Assembly: GCA_964595625.1 (NCBI GenBank)
Contig: CAZQQU010000002.1
Coordinates: forward strand, 253,723 to 317,722
Reading direction: 5' to 3'
Origin: CAZQQU01 sp964595625
GTDB taxonomy: Bacteria; Bacteroidota; Bacteroidia; Flavobacteriales; Flavobacteriaceae
Length of the DNA: 64,000 nt
A program made the translations under genes and the position numbers. Below, piece by piece: positions 1 to 9,225 of the stretch. Within the stretch, counting starts at the first letter, position 1; each line of letters begins with the position of its first letter. A model generated the notes under the pieces. That model was not told the origin of the DNA. It ran no database searches and saw only the letters and a list, made by a program, of their open reading frames with translations.

Positions 1-29
1 TAATTTTTTTTTTAAAAACTATTTACTGT

Positions 30-2450
30 TTAAAAGAAACCACCGCTGTCTTGAGCTTCCCGGCTATCTCTTTGTTTACGAGCTAAGGCACGGTTGTTTA
101 CGCCACCAAAGCGATAGCTCAATCCCACTTGCCAAGTTTGGCTTTCCCAGTTAAACTCACCAGTCATCGGATAAGGGCGAGTGGTTTCAACATACGATTT
201 TTGGGTGTTAAAAATGTCGTTGTAATTAAAACTGATAGTAGCTTTTCCTTGCATAACGTTGTATCGGACACCGGCATTGACAAAATAAAACTCGTCGTAA
301 TCAAACTGAATACTGCTTCCACCACTACGATAAAAACCAAATAATTGGAGTGTCAAGTCTTTCATTGGTTTAAAGCTGTTGTTTAAACGCAGTGTATAAC
401 CCGTATTGTCCACCTCTACCGATTCTGTGCCTGACAAGCCTTTGAGAGTTTGTGAGTACAGGTCAAAACTACCATTTAAATTCCACCAGGAAGTGGGTCG
501 ATAGGCGGCAGAAAATTCAAGCCCGTAGGCTGTATTATCTTCTAAGTTGTCATAGCTCAATATCAGTTTAGAAGAATCTAGTGGATCTACAGTTATAGAT
601 CGATTGATCTCGTCTTCAATGATTCGGTAGAATCCACCGGCAGTGATGCTTCCTTTACCCAGTTGCAGGGTATAATTTAATTCCATAGAGTTGGTAAACT
701 GGGGTTTTAAGTTTTGATTACCAATAGAAGTTAATACCGGAGTACTAAATTCTCTAATGGGATTAATTTGACTTAAACCCGGACGGTCTACCCGGCGACT
801 GTAGCTCAATACTACCGAACTTTTGTCATTGAGAGAATAGCTGACAAAGGCGGAAGGATAGAGGGTAAATAACTCATCTGTAAATGGAATTTCGGCGGTG
901 CTTTCATTACTAAAGGCAGCATCTACATGATAGCTTTCAGCTCGAACTCCGGCTTGGTACGACCAAGAACCAATTTTATGTCCAAAAGTTACATATCCCG
1001 AATAGATATTCCGGTTGTAGAAAAAGTCAGAGTTTTTAATTAGTTCAGAAGTGGTGGTAAACAAATTGTCTGTATTTTGAATACGAGCTTCTAAACCTAC
1101 TTCAATTTTGATGTTTTCATTTAATGGATTAACATAGTCTAAGTTGAGCGTGGTGTTTTCCCGGTTATTGGTTTGATATTCCAAATAACTGGGCAAAAAT
1201 CCATCGGAGAACCAATAATCTACTTTTTCGTCGGCTTCATAATTGTTGTAATCGGCTTCGAGTGAAACTTCATGACCATCTTCATTAAATTTGTATTTAT
1301 AAGCCAGATTATAGGCCGCACTGATATTGTCATTGTTAATAGTAGAATTTTGAAAAATGGTGGGGCCGTAGAAGTAATCGGTAATATTAGTAGCCCGTAA
1401 TTTATAGTCGTAAAAGTTTTGGGTTGTATAAATAGACAAGGTGTTTTTGTCGTTAATGTAATAATCAGCTCCTACTTTAAGCAGGTGTGATTTACTGCTG
1501 TTAATCAAGTCAAATCGGTCGTAGGCCGAATCGTCAATACCTTCGGTAAAGGGGTTGTCCTCGGAGATAAAAGTACCGTTGTTAAAATTTTCTCCTATAT
1601 AGTTACCGTAATTGGTGTAAAAATTGAATTTTCCGGTCCGATAATTCAAGTTTAACGAGCTGTTAAATCGAGCGTATTCACCACTAGTTAGATTGACACT
1701 AAGATCACCGTTTAGGCCGTCGTTAGTATTTTTATGCAAAATAATATTAATAATACCACTCATTCCTTCGGGGTTATATTTAGCGGAAGGGTTGGTAATG
1801 AGTTCGATTTGTTTAATAGAAGTTGAAGGGATTTGTTTTAATAATTGAGCTGCATCGATATTGACGGGTTTTCCGTCGATAAGTATTTTTACGTTTGGAT
1901 TGCCGCGCAAAGCGATATTACCATCTTGATCAACATTAACCGAAGGTATGTTGTTCATAATTTCGCTAGCCGTAGCTCCTGCTGTAGTTAAATCTTTACC
2001 CACAGTTACTACCCGACGGTCAATTCGTTGGCTAATGGTAGATTGCTCAGCAACAATCACTACTTCATCTAAAGCGGCAATATCTTCTTCCAATTCGATA
2101 CGACCTAAATCTACCGATTGGTTACTGCTTTGTATGTCTAATTCTTGTGAATAGGTTTTAAATCCGATGTATTGAATTTTAACAAAAACCTTTCCGGTAG
2201 GTAATTGTCCAATGTTAAAATTACCCATATCGTCGGTGATACCACCGGTCAAAACTTTGCCTTCTTCATTTTCGACGGTGATGGTTACGTAGGGTAATGG
2301 TTCTTGGAGTGTTTTGTCGATTACTTGACCGTAAATTCCGGCTAAGATGGTTTGATGTGAGGCACTGCTTTTATCTGATGAAATTTGTGAAAAACCAGAG
2401 AAACAGGTCCATAAAAAGCAAATAATAGCAATTGATTTGAGTTGTTTCAT
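30..2450 (-). CDS. TonB-dependent receptor-like outer membrane beta-barrel protein
   Basis: Outer-membrane barrel of about 806 residues. It has a signal peptide (MKQLKSIAIICFLWTCFSGF), a carboxypeptidase-regulatory-like beta-sandwich (about residues 35-115), a plug domain containing LRGNPNVKILIDGKPV, and a long C-terminal barrel rich in Tyr and Asn, as in the OMP_b-brl_3 family. I chose the ATG at 2450 because the signal peptide starts there; an upstream ATG at 2501 would add 17 residues that do not look like a signal sequence. No SusD-like partner is adjacent, so the substrate is unknown. The family takes up metals, siderophores or peptides or has no known ligand. Confidence 0.9.
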   Translation of the reverse strand: MKQLKSIAIICFLWTCFSGFSQISSDKSSASHQTILAGIYGQVIDKTLQEPLPYVTITVENEEGKVLTGGITDDMGNFNIGQLPTGKVFVKIQYIGFKTYSQELDIQSSNQSVDLGRIELEEDIAALDEVVIVAEQSTISQRIDRRVVTVGKDLTTAGATASEIMNNIPSVNVDQDGNIALRGNPNVKILIDGKPVNIDAAQLLKQIPSTSIKQIELITNPSAKYNPEGMSGIINIILHKNTNDGLNGDLSVNLTSGEYARFNSSLNLNYRTGKFNFYTNYGNYIGENFNNGTFISEDNPFTEGIDDSAYDRFDLINSSKSHLLKVGADYYINDKNTLSIYTTQNFYDYKLRATNITDYFYGPTIFQNSTINNDNISAAYNLAYKYKFNEDGHEVSLEADYNNYEADEKVDYWFSDGFLPSYLEYQTNNRENTTLNLDYVNPLNENIKIEVGLEARIQNTDNLFTTTSELIKNSDFFYNRNIYSGYVTFGHKIGSWSYQAGVRAESYHVDAAFSNESTAEIPFTDELFTLYPSAFVSYSLNDKSSVVLSYSRRVDRPGLSQINPIREFSTPVLTSIGNQNLKPQFTNSMELNYTLQLGKGSITAGGFYRIIEDEINRSITVDPLDSSKLILSYDNLEDNTAYGLEFSAAYRPTSWWNLNGSFDLYSQTLKGLSGTESVEVDNTGYTLRLNNSFKPMKDLTLQLFGFYRSGGSSIQFDYDEFYFVNAGVRYNVMQGKATISFNYNDIFNTQKSYVETTRPYPMTGEFNWESQTWQVGLSYRFGGVNNRALARKQRDSREAQDSGGFF

Positions 2451-2592
2451 TTTTTGATTGATTTTGATGAATAATGTTATATAAGGTACTTGGTTATACA
2501 TAATAATTTATTCCGCTGAGTCATTTTTTATCACTTTATCTATAAGACAAACTTTTGTTTTAAATGTTACATGGAATTTTAGTTTTTTCAAA

Positions 2593-2619
2593 TAAGCCCG
2601 AGTAATTTACTCGGGCTTA
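2593..2619. repeat. 27-nt perfect palindrome in a divergent intergenic region
   Basis: Two 13-nt arms, TAAGCCCGAGTAA and its exact reverse complement, flank one central T. The element lies between the receptor gene and the CoA-binding gene, which are transcribed away from each other, so no convergent terminator is expected here. No clear T-run follows on either strand. It could be an operator, or the terminator of a short unseen transcript. Confidence 0.6.
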
Positions 2620-2752
2620 ATGCATTACGAAAAAAATTAACACTAACCATCAAAGAAAATTAAAACCGTAATGCGATGAAAAATTATTTTCTATATAAAA
2701 GACGAGCATATCTTCTAAATGTTACATTCAATAGTTTTTTTAACTTTACTTT

Positions 2753-3118
2753 ATGAAAACATTAGTTTTAGGGGCTAGTTTAGACCCTCAGAGATATGCT
2801 TATTTGGCATTAGAACGATTAACCGCAGCACAAATTCCAGTAGTGGCTATTGGCAAACGAGAAGGTGAGTTAGTTGGAGTACAGATAACCACCCAAAAGG
2901 TTTTTTGGGAGGATATACATACAGTTACCCTCTACTTAAATCCTTTTAATCAGCGGGAATATTACGATTATATCCTAACGCTTCGACCTAAGCGAGTCAT
3001 TTTTAATCCGGGTACTGAAAACCCGGAATTGTATCGATTATTGGATCAGGCAGGTATAGCGTATGTTGAGGCGTGTACTTTAGTTTTACTTTCTCTTAAT
3101 CAATATCACCAAGCCTAA
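2753..3118 (+). CDS. CoA-binding domain protein (YccU-like)
   Basis: Small cytoplasmic protein of 121 residues made of one Rossmann-like CoA-binding domain (CoA_binding_2 family). It opens with MKTLVLGAS and carries the family pattern PxRVIFNPGTENPEL near residues 79-93 and VEACTLVLL near the end. Its cellular role is not established in the family. The 3' end overlaps the convergent symporter gene by 33 bp, so the last 11 codons are antisense to the symporter's last codons. The ATG lies just downstream of an AT-rich stretch with a weak -7-like box (TAACTTTA). Confidence 0.85.
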   Translation: MKTLVLGASLDPQRYAYLALERLTAAQIPVVAIGKREGELVGVQITTQKVFWEDIHTVTLYLNPFNQREYYDYILTLRPKRVIFNPGTENPELYRLLDQAGIAYVEACTLVLLSLNQYHQA

Positions 3119-4528
3119 GAACGATAGTAGCCCGTTTAAAATCAAGATAAAAAAGCCGAATTCGAAACCGAACCATTTGAGGCTATTAACACTGATTATA
3201 TACGACAAGATAGGTGATAATACAGCGACCAGTGGTACCCAGCGATCTTTGATTTGCCATTTAGTAAACAAACCAAAAGCGTATAGCCCTAACAAGGGTC
3301 CGTAGGTATACCCTGCAAAAACAAACAATCTCTCGATGACTGAAGCGTCGTCTATCAAGTATTTAAAACCCACCATAATGGCGATAAAAAGTAAGGAAAA
3401 ACTAATATGAACTCGTTTGCGGATTTTAATTTGTTGGTCGGGATTGTATTTTTTTTCCAAATCCAGTATATCAATACAGAAAGAAGTGGTCAGCGCAGTC
3501 AAGGCTCCATCGGCACTAGAGTAAGCTGCTGCGATAAGTCCTAAAATAAAAATAACTGCCAATCCGTATCCCAATTCTGATTCCGTGGCAATGGTCGGGA
3601 ATAATAAATCTCCTCGTGCATCAATTTGATGGATTCCGGCATAGTCTGTTAATAATAGACCCAGTACCAAAAACATAAGATTGGCTATCACCAAAATCAC
3701 CGTAAACCACATCATATTTTTTTGAGCGTCTTTGAGGTTTTTACAGCTCAAGTTTTTTTGCATCATATCCTGATCCAAACCGGTCATAACAATAGTGATA
3801 AAAGCACCACTGATAAACTGTTTCCAAAAGTATTGGGAACTTTTAAAATCATCAAAAAAGAAAATTTGAGAGAGCTCACTTCTACTTACATAATCTATCA
3901 GTTCTCCTCCTTGAATGCCTAACGAATCAGAAAGTAAATAAATAGCAATGCCTATGGCGCTTAGCATAAATAAGGTTTGTAAGGTATCGGTCCAGATGAT
4001 CGTTTTAATTCCACTTTTGAAAGTGTATAACCAAATCAAAGCGATGGTAATGGACACGGTAATCCAAAAAGGTATATTTAAACTGTCAAAAACCAAGGCC
4101 TGTAACACTATAGCCACTAGGTAGAGTCTAAAGCTGGCTCCAATTGTGCGGGATAAAAGAAAAAAAGTAGCTCCTGTTTTGTAGGAAAAGGTACCAAATC
4201 GTTGCTCTAAATAGGTGTATATGGTGGTTAAATTTAACCTATAATAAAGTGGTAGGAGTATATAAGCGATAACAATATAGCCGAGTATATAACCCAAAAC
4301 TACTTGATAATAACCAAACTTGGAACTTTCTACCCATCCGGGAACAGAAATAAAAGTGACTCCTGATAGTGAGGCTCCAATCATACCAAACGCCACTACA
4401 TACCACGGAGATTGGCGGTTGGCTCTAAAAAATTCTGCGTTACTTCCTTCTTTGTGTGTCAACCAAGAAATTACTATTAATACCGAAAAATAGGCCAATA
4501 TGAGTAGTAGTATATGTATGGGTTGCAT
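3086..4528 (-). CDS. Sodium:solute symporter (SSF family)
   Basis: Integral membrane transporter of about 480 residues and 12-13 hydrophobic segments. SSF features include the early GMIGASLSGVTFISVPG segment, the SRTIGASFRLYLVA helix, GLDQDMMQKNLSCK in a cytoplasmic loop, and LGLIAAAYSSADGALTALTTSFCIDI, the region that binds sodium in family members. The start was placed at the ATG at 4528 (MQPIHILLLILAY); the open frame extends 48 codons further without looking like protein. The substrate cannot be named: relatives carry sugars, proline, pantothenate or iodide. It converges on and overlaps the CoA-binding gene by 33 bp. Confidence 0.92.
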   Translation of the reverse strand: MQPIHILLLILAYFSVLIVISWLTHKEGSNAEFFRANRQSPWYVVAFGMIGASLSGVTFISVPGWVESSKFGYYQVVLGYILGYIVIAYILLPLYYRLNLTTIYTYLEQRFGTFSYKTGATFFLLSRTIGASFRLYLVAIVLQALVFDSLNIPFWITVSITIALIWLYTFKSGIKTIIWTDTLQTLFMLSAIGIAIYLLSDSLGIQGGELIDYVSRSELSQIFFFDDFKSSQYFWKQFISGAFITIVMTGLDQDMMQKNLSCKNLKDAQKNMMWFTVILVIANLMFLVLGLLLTDYAGIHQIDARGDLLFPTIATESELGYGLAVIFILGLIAAAYSSADGALTALTTSFCIDILDLEKKYNPDQQIKIRKRVHISFSLLFIAIMVGFKYLIDDASVIERLFVFAGYTYGPLLGLYAFGLFTKWQIKDRWVPLVAVLSPILSYIISVNSLKWFGFEFGFFILILNGLLSFLGLVILIKRK

Positions 4529-4712
4529 AGAATGAAGTTTGTTTAAGGGAAAAGGTATTTTTTTGGTAAATATACACAGACCCGTCGAAAAATAGCCATC
4601 GATTTTTGTAATCCTAACGTCTGCTTTTTCTTTTAAGAAAAGTATTGTTAGATTAAAGAGGCAAATGGGCACTAAATTTTTAATTTTACAAAATTAAATC
4701 ACCCCTTTTTCT

Positions 4713-5330
4713 ATGGAGTATTCATCTACACTTTTGGAAGCCGCAGTAAATGAGATTTCCCAATTGCCCGGTATTGGTAAACGTACGGCACTGCGATTGG
4801 CCTTGCATTTATTAAAGCAGCCCGAAAGTCAAACCCGACAGCTTTCAGAGATACTGGTACGGTTAAGAAGTCAAGTCAAATTTTGCAAAAACTGCCACAA
4901 TATATCCGATGCTGAGGTTTGTGAAATATGTAGCAACCCCTATCGGAATACGGCCCTTATTTGTGTAGTGGAAGATATTCGCGATGTCATGGCAATTGAA
5001 AACACGGGTCAGTACCGGGGAGTATACCACGTGTTGGGAGGCAAAATTTCACCGGTAGATGGGATAGGTCCTGGTGATTTAACCATTCATTCACTAGTTG
5101 AAAAAGTAAAATCGGGGACAGTCGAAGAACTTATTTTTGCTTTGAGTTCTACGATGGAAGGGGATACTACCAACTTTTATATTTTTAAACAAGTTGAAAA
5201 TTATCCGATCTTAACCACCACCATTGCTCGAGGGATCGCTGTAGGTGACGAGCTCCAATACGCAGACGAGGTAACCTTAGGAAGAAGTATTTTACATCGA
5301 GTGCCTTTTGAAAATTCTTTAAAAGGATAG
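4713..5330 (+). CDS. recR: Recombination mediator protein RecR
   Basis: RecR of 205 residues, the normal length. It contains a helix-hairpin-helix ([17 protein letters not shown], about 18-34), a four-cysteine zinc finger (C58, C61, C70, C73) and a Toprim domain starting near residue 81 ([14 protein letters not shown]). In the RecFOR pathway it binds DNA with RecO and helps load RecA at gaps. It starts divergently from the symporter and is followed after 4 bp by a methyltransferase gene, so the two probably share a transcript. Confidence 0.97.
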   Translation: MEYSSTLLEAAVNEISQLPGIGKRTALRLALHLLKQPESQTRQLSEILVRLRSQVKFCKNCHNISDAEVCEICSNPYRNTALICVVEDIRDVMAIENTGQYRGVYHVLGGKISPVDGIGPGDLTIHSLVEKVKSGTVEELIFALSSTMEGDTTNFYIFKQVENYPILTTTIARGIAVGDELQYADEVTLGRSILHRVPFENSLKG

Positions 5331-5334
5331 GAGT

Positions 5335-6099
5335 ATGAAGCGAATCATTCGTTTTGTTTTAAATAAAATTCCCCGTCAATTCTTGATTCGTTTGAGTTAT
5401 TGGATACGGCCGCTATTGGTGTTTTTTTATCGCGGTGATCGTTACCATGACCCCATAGATGGTAGAAGTTATAGAACTTTTTTGCCGTACGGCTACCAAC
5501 AACAACGACCCAACGTCCTCGCACCCGGTACCCTTTCTTTAGAACGACACCGTTTGTTGTGGTTGTATTTACAAAACGAAACCGATTTTTTTAGTCGACC
5601 GCGACGGGTGTTGCACTTTGCTCCCGAACAAGCTTTTTATAAAAGATTTAAAAAATTAGCCCACCTCGATTATACCACCACCGATTTAAATTCACCATTA
5701 GCCGATGTCAAAGCAGACATCTGCAATCTTCCCTTTGAAGATGCTAGCTTTGATTTTATATTTTGTAATCATGTTTTAGAACACATCCCAGACGATCTAC
5801 AGGCCATGCGCGAATTGTATCGTATTTTAAGGCCCGGGGGCATGGGCATTTTTCAAATTCCGCAAGATTTAAATAGGGAAATTACCTTTGAGGACCCAAC
5901 CATTACCGATCCTAAAAAACGCGCTGAGATATTTGGGCAATACGACCATGTACGCATTTATGGTAGCGATTATTTTGACAAGTTGCGTTCGGTAGGGTTT
6001 CAAGTGGAAGAAGTGGATTATACGTCTCAATTTACACCCGCTGAAATAGAACGATATCGACTGGTTCCCGGAGAGATTATACCGGTATGTACCAAATAA
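5335..6099 (+). CDS. Class I SAM-dependent methyltransferase
   Basis: Protein of 254 residues with a Methyltransf_11-type Rossmann fold. The motif order is VLHFAPEQAFYKRF (motif I region), TTDLNSPLADVKADI (acidic loop), LPFEDASFDFIFCNHVLEHI (motif II/III) and LRPGGMGIFQIP. A basic N-terminus, about residues 1-35 with a hydrophobic core (LLVFFY), may associate with the membrane. The substrate is unknown. It lies 4 bp after recR and ends at a strong hairpin terminator. Confidence 0.88.
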   Translation: MKRIIRFVLNKIPRQFLIRLSYWIRPLLVFFYRGDRYHDPIDGRSYRTFLPYGYQQQRPNVLAPGTLSLERHRLLWLYLQNETDFFSRPRRVLHFAPEQAFYKRFKKLAHLDYTTTDLNSPLADVKADICNLPFEDASFDFIFCNHVLEHIPDDLQAMRELYRILRPGGMGIFQIPQDLNREITFEDPTITDPKKRAEIFGQYDHVRIYGSDYFDKLRSVGFQVEEVDYTSQFTPAEIERYRLVPGEIIPVCTK

Positions 6100-6128
6100 A
6101 AAAAGACCGCTTTTAAGCGGTCTTTTTT
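6099..6128. terminator. Bidirectional intrinsic terminator
   Basis: AAAGACCGCTT and AAGCGGTCTTT form an 11-bp stem (arms 6102-6112 and 6115-6125), flanked by an A-run upstream and a T-run downstream. It serves the methyltransferase gene on the + strand and the convergent barrel gene on the - strand. Confidence 0.88.
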
Positions 6129-6153
6129 GGTATAAGGATAAGAGTTTTTTGTT

Positions 6154-6876
6154 TTAGAAAGGTAAGTGGTATAAAACACCTACGTGGATTCCTCCAAAGA
6201 TTCTTTTGGTGGGTTTGTAATCTAAATCTCCATCGCTGTTAAAGTGAGCTCCTAGAGTGGTAATGGAGAGTTCGTCGTTTAAATCATTTGAGTAATCTTT
6301 AGTCACATCGGTAAATCCGTATCCAAAGCGTAAGCCGGCCGTTACGGTTAAGAAGTCTGATACAGGTATATCCATACCGGCTCCTAGAACTAAAGCCACA
6401 TTGGTTTTATTAAAAGAATCTTTTACATCGGTTGTTTCTAATGGAATATTTACTCCGCCAAATGAGAAAGCTAAATCCTCATCTTTCGCACCGGTTAAGA
6501 AGCTAAACTGAGGACCAATTTCAAAATAGAAACCTTTTCCACCTCCGTAGTGAAATAATACCGGAATGTCAACATAGCTTAATTTGGTTTTTACTTCCCA
6601 ACCAAAGCCCTCTTCGTTGGTTTCGTATTTTTGGTTGTGACCAGAATATAAAATACCTAGTTCGATACCCATTTTTTCATTGAAAAAATATTGGGTTTTT
6701 AAACCAAAAGCCCCACCAAATGTAGTAGCATAGTCGATAGCTTCTCCTTGATCAGAAATATTTTTATTAAGTAACCAGGTTGAGTTTACACCTCCACCTA
6801 AACCTACTTTAAACTGTTGTGCTTCGGCAGTGAAAGCAACTGTAACCAAAGCCATAGTAAGTAAAAGTTTTCTCAT
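6154..6876 (-). CDS. Outer membrane beta-barrel protein (PorT/OmpA-barrel-like)
   Basis: Protein of 240 residues with a cleavable signal peptide ending VTVAFTAEAQ, then alternating hydrophobic beta strands and a terminal strand (GGIHVGVLYHLPF) with a C-terminal aromatic residue, as in the OMP_b-brl_2/PorT-like group. Such proteins are small 8-stranded barrels of mostly unknown function. It is monocistronic, ending at the shared terminator near 6100. No partner gene explains its role. Confidence 0.85.
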   Translation of the reverse strand: MRKLLLTMALVTVAFTAEAQQFKVGLGGGVNSTWLLNKNISDQGEAIDYATTFGGAFGLKTQYFFNEKMGIELGILYSGHNQKYETNEEGFGWEVKTKLSYVDIPVLFHYGGGKGFYFEIGPQFSFLTGAKDEDLAFSFGGVNIPLETTDVKDSFNKTNVALVLGAGMDIPVSDFLTVTAGLRFGYGFTDVTKDYSNDLNDELSITTLGAHFNSDGDLDYKPTKRIFGGIHVGVLYHLPF

Positions 6877-7017
6877 AATAAAGTTTTTTGTTAAAATTAT
6901 AACTGCGAAAGTAACATTTTATCTGAACCTACCAAACTTTGTAAATAATTAAATTCCCTAAGAATTTACATCATAGCATAAAAACAAATTTTATATTTGC
7001 CGTTTTACCGTTCCAGT

Positions 7018-7341
7018 ATGAGTTGGTTAATTTTAGTTATCGCAGGGCTGTTTGAAGTGGGATTTGCTTTTTGTTTAGGCAAAGCCAAAGAAACTTCGGG
7101 AAATGAGATGTACGGCTGGTACTTCGGCTTTATAGTTGCCTTGGCGATCAGTATGGTACTCTTAGTAAAAGCTACCCAAAATCTACCTATCGGTACCGCT
7201 TATGCGGTGTGGACTGGTATTGGAGCTATCGGTACCGTATTAATAGGCATTTTTGTATTTAAAGAACCGGCTACTTTTTGGAGGGTGTTTTTTATCAGCA
7301 CGTTAATTGCCTCCATCATAGGACTAAAAGCGGTTTCGTAA
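7018..7341 (+). CDS. SMR family small exporter, Gdx/SugE-like
   Basis: Four-helix small multidrug resistance protein of about 107 residues. The essential glutamate is in AGLFEVGFAF (near residue 14), and the third helix has GTAYAVWTGIGAIGTVLIG, which fits the guanidinium-exporter (Gdx/SugE) subgroup better than EmrE. I used the ATG at 7018 (MSWLILVIAG) rather than an open-frame extension of seven codons, because helix 1 starts there. SMR proteins work as homodimers or paired subunits; only one gene is present. I saw no guanidine riboswitch upstream. A TATATTTG box at 6992-6999 is a possible -7 element. Confidence 0.9.
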   Translation: MSWLILVIAGLFEVGFAFCLGKAKETSGNEMYGWYFGFIVALAISMVLLVKATQNLPIGTAYAVWTGIGAIGTVLIGIFVFKEPATFWRVFFISTLIASIIGLKAVS

Positions 7342-7375
7342 GCACCTTATATTTGTTTAGATTATTCATACATTG

Positions 7376-8479
7376 ATGAAATATTTCTGGTTATTTACAA
7401 TTCTCTGGTATAGCACGTTTGTGACCGCTCAAGAAAGCGAACGTAAACCCATTTCGCTAGAAGCGCATTATTTTACGGGGAATATCATGGAACATAACCC
7501 ATCGATTGCTCATTTAATTACCTCCCATCCCGAGGGATTTTTTCTGCAATACAACCGCAAAACCTATGGGTTTAATGCTTGGGAACAGCGATATAATTAT
7601 CCCGATTGGGGATTTACTATGATTTTCCAAAACATGCACAACCCCCACTTAGGTCGGTTGTATTCCTTATATGGACACCATAGCTGGTATTTTTTTAAGA
7701 GACACCTACGCCTTTCGGTTGGTCAAGGAATCGCCTTTGCTTCGAAACCTTACCATCCCGATCTCAATTACCAAAACAATGTTTATGGCTCTCATTTTTT
7801 AAGTACTACCTATTTACAAGGTGGCTTTGTCAAAGAAAATATTTGGCAAGGATTGGGGGTTTTTGCCGGATTTTCGATCATACATTACTCCAACGGCAAT
7901 ATTAAAGCACCCAATACCAGTACCAATACCTTAGGTTTTACTCTAGGGGCTCATTATCTCCTAGACCATGAAAATTTCCCCGACTATATCTATACAGAGG
8001 AACAAGAAAAACACACCGAGCCCGTTCGATTTAACGCTGTTTTTAGAGGTGGAGTAAACGAGAGTGATGTGGTTCAGTTGGGTAGCAAACCGTTTTATAT
8101 TTTTGGCGTTTCTGCCGATAAAGTGTTGTCTAGAAAAAGTAAAATAGAAGCTGGGGTAGAAGTGTTTTTTTCTACCTTTTTAAAAGACTATATTGAATAC
8201 AGAGCCATTGCATATCCGGAAGATAATAGTTCGGGAGATGAAGATTGGAAGCGAGCCGGCGTATTTTTAGGATATGAAATGAGATTTGATAAAAATGCTG
8301 CTTTTGTAAACTTAGGCTACTATTTTTATTATCCTTATGATTTTGAAGGGCAGTTATATAACCGTCTGGGGCTTAAAAGATATTTTGGAAGCCAAGAAAA
8401 AATTTACGGCTTAGTAAATGTTCGGGCTCATGCTGCGAAAGCGGAAGCACTTGAATTTGGTATTGGTTATCGATTATGA
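7376..8479 (+). CDS. Acyloxyacyl hydrolase / PagL-like outer membrane protein
   Basis: Outer-membrane protein of 367 residues with a signal peptide ending YSTFVTAQ. The centre matches the lipid A deacylase PagL: AGFSIIHYSNGNIKAPN contains the catalytic His-x-Ser pair (H170, S172) and the following Asn. From my memory of PagL, its catalytic Glu falls 12 residues after the Ser; here that position is Asn (N184), so activity is doubtful. It is longer than PagL (about 150-170 residues), with extra strands after residue 200. The ATG at 7376 was chosen over a preceding TTG. Its stop overlaps the next gene's ATG by 4 bp, so translation is probably coupled. Confidence 0.8.
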   Translation: MKYFWLFTILWYSTFVTAQESERKPISLEAHYFTGNIMEHNPSIAHLITSHPEGFFLQYNRKTYGFNAWEQRYNYPDWGFTMIFQNMHNPHLGRLYSLYGHHSWYFFKRHLRLSVGQGIAFASKPYHPDLNYQNNVYGSHFLSTTYLQGGFVKENIWQGLGVFAGFSIIHYSNGNIKAPNTSTNTLGFTLGAHYLLDHENFPDYIYTEEQEKHTEPVRFNAVFRGGVNESDVVQLGSKPFYIFGVSADKVLSRKSKIEAGVEVFFSTFLKDYIEYRAIAYPEDNSSGDEDWKRAGVFLGYEMRFDKNAAFVNLGYYFYYPYDFEGQLYNRLGLKRYFGSQEKIYGLVNVRAHAAKAEALEFGIGYRL

Positions 8480-9225
8480 TGAAAAAATATTTATATTTAC
8501 TTCTAATTGTAATTGTCGGATGTGAATCTACCGATGCTTGGGATTGTCTAAAAAAAGAAGGTGCCCAAATTCGGGAAGAAATTATTCTCCCTGAGTTTAC
8601 CAAAATACGAAATGGTAAGGGCATCCAATTAGTCATTGACCAAGGTGATGTACAACAAGTAGTTTTAGAAACCGGCGAAAACTTGCGGGACGATATTCAA
8701 TTAGAAGTGATAGATGGGGTTTTACAAGTGGAGTCGTTGATTAGTTGTAATTTTGTTCGTCCCTACCAAGTTACTACTGTGTATGTAACCGCACCCAATC
8801 TTACCGAAATCGTCAATAATTCGCCCTACACGGTTAGTAGTCAAGGGCGATTAAAGTACACTTCCTTGGCTTTAATCTCCGAAAATGCAGTAGATAAGGA
8901 TAACGAATACACCAACGGTGATTTCCAATTGGAGTTGGAAGTGGAAGAGCTTCGAGTGGTAGCTAATTCTATTTCTAACTTTTTTTTACAAGGTACAGCC
9001 ACGTCTGCACATATCGGTTTGTACAGTGGGGATAGCCGTTTTGAAGGGCAACATTTGGAAGTTAAAAATTTAACTATTTACCAGCGGAGTTCCAACAAAA
9101 TGAAGGTTCGACCTATTGAATCCATTCAAGGAGAAATTCGAGGAATCGGTGATGTGATTGCCTATCACCAGCCGCCTATAGTGGAGGTGATCGAATATTA
9201 TACCGGTCAGTTGATTTTTAAGTAG
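8476..9225 (+). CDS. Lipoprotein with head GIN domain (DUF2807, putative adhesin)
   Basis: Lipoprotein of 249 residues. The signal LLLIVIVGC gives a lipobox with Cys16. The rest is a beta-helix-like head GIN domain: repeated short strands such as VYVTAPNLTEIV, ALISENAVDKDN, ELRVVANSISNF and IGLYSGDSRFEG, each turning around Asn/Gly/Ser. The family is called a putative autotransporter adhesin but has no proven function. The ATGA overlap with the PagL-like gene points to one envelope operon. Its 3' end overlaps convergent gldA by 8 bp. Confidence 0.82.
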   Translation: MMKKYLYLLLIVIVGCESTDAWDCLKKEGAQIREEIILPEFTKIRNGKGIQLVIDQGDVQQVVLETGENLRDDIQLEVIDGVLQVESLISCNFVRPYQVTTVYVTAPNLTEIVNNSPYTVSSQGRLKYTSLALISENAVDKDNEYTNGDFQLELEVEELRVVANSISNFFLQGTATSAHIGLYSGDSRFEGQHLEVKNLTIYQRSSNKMKVRPIESIQGEIRGIGDVIAYHQPPIVEVIEYYTGQLIFK

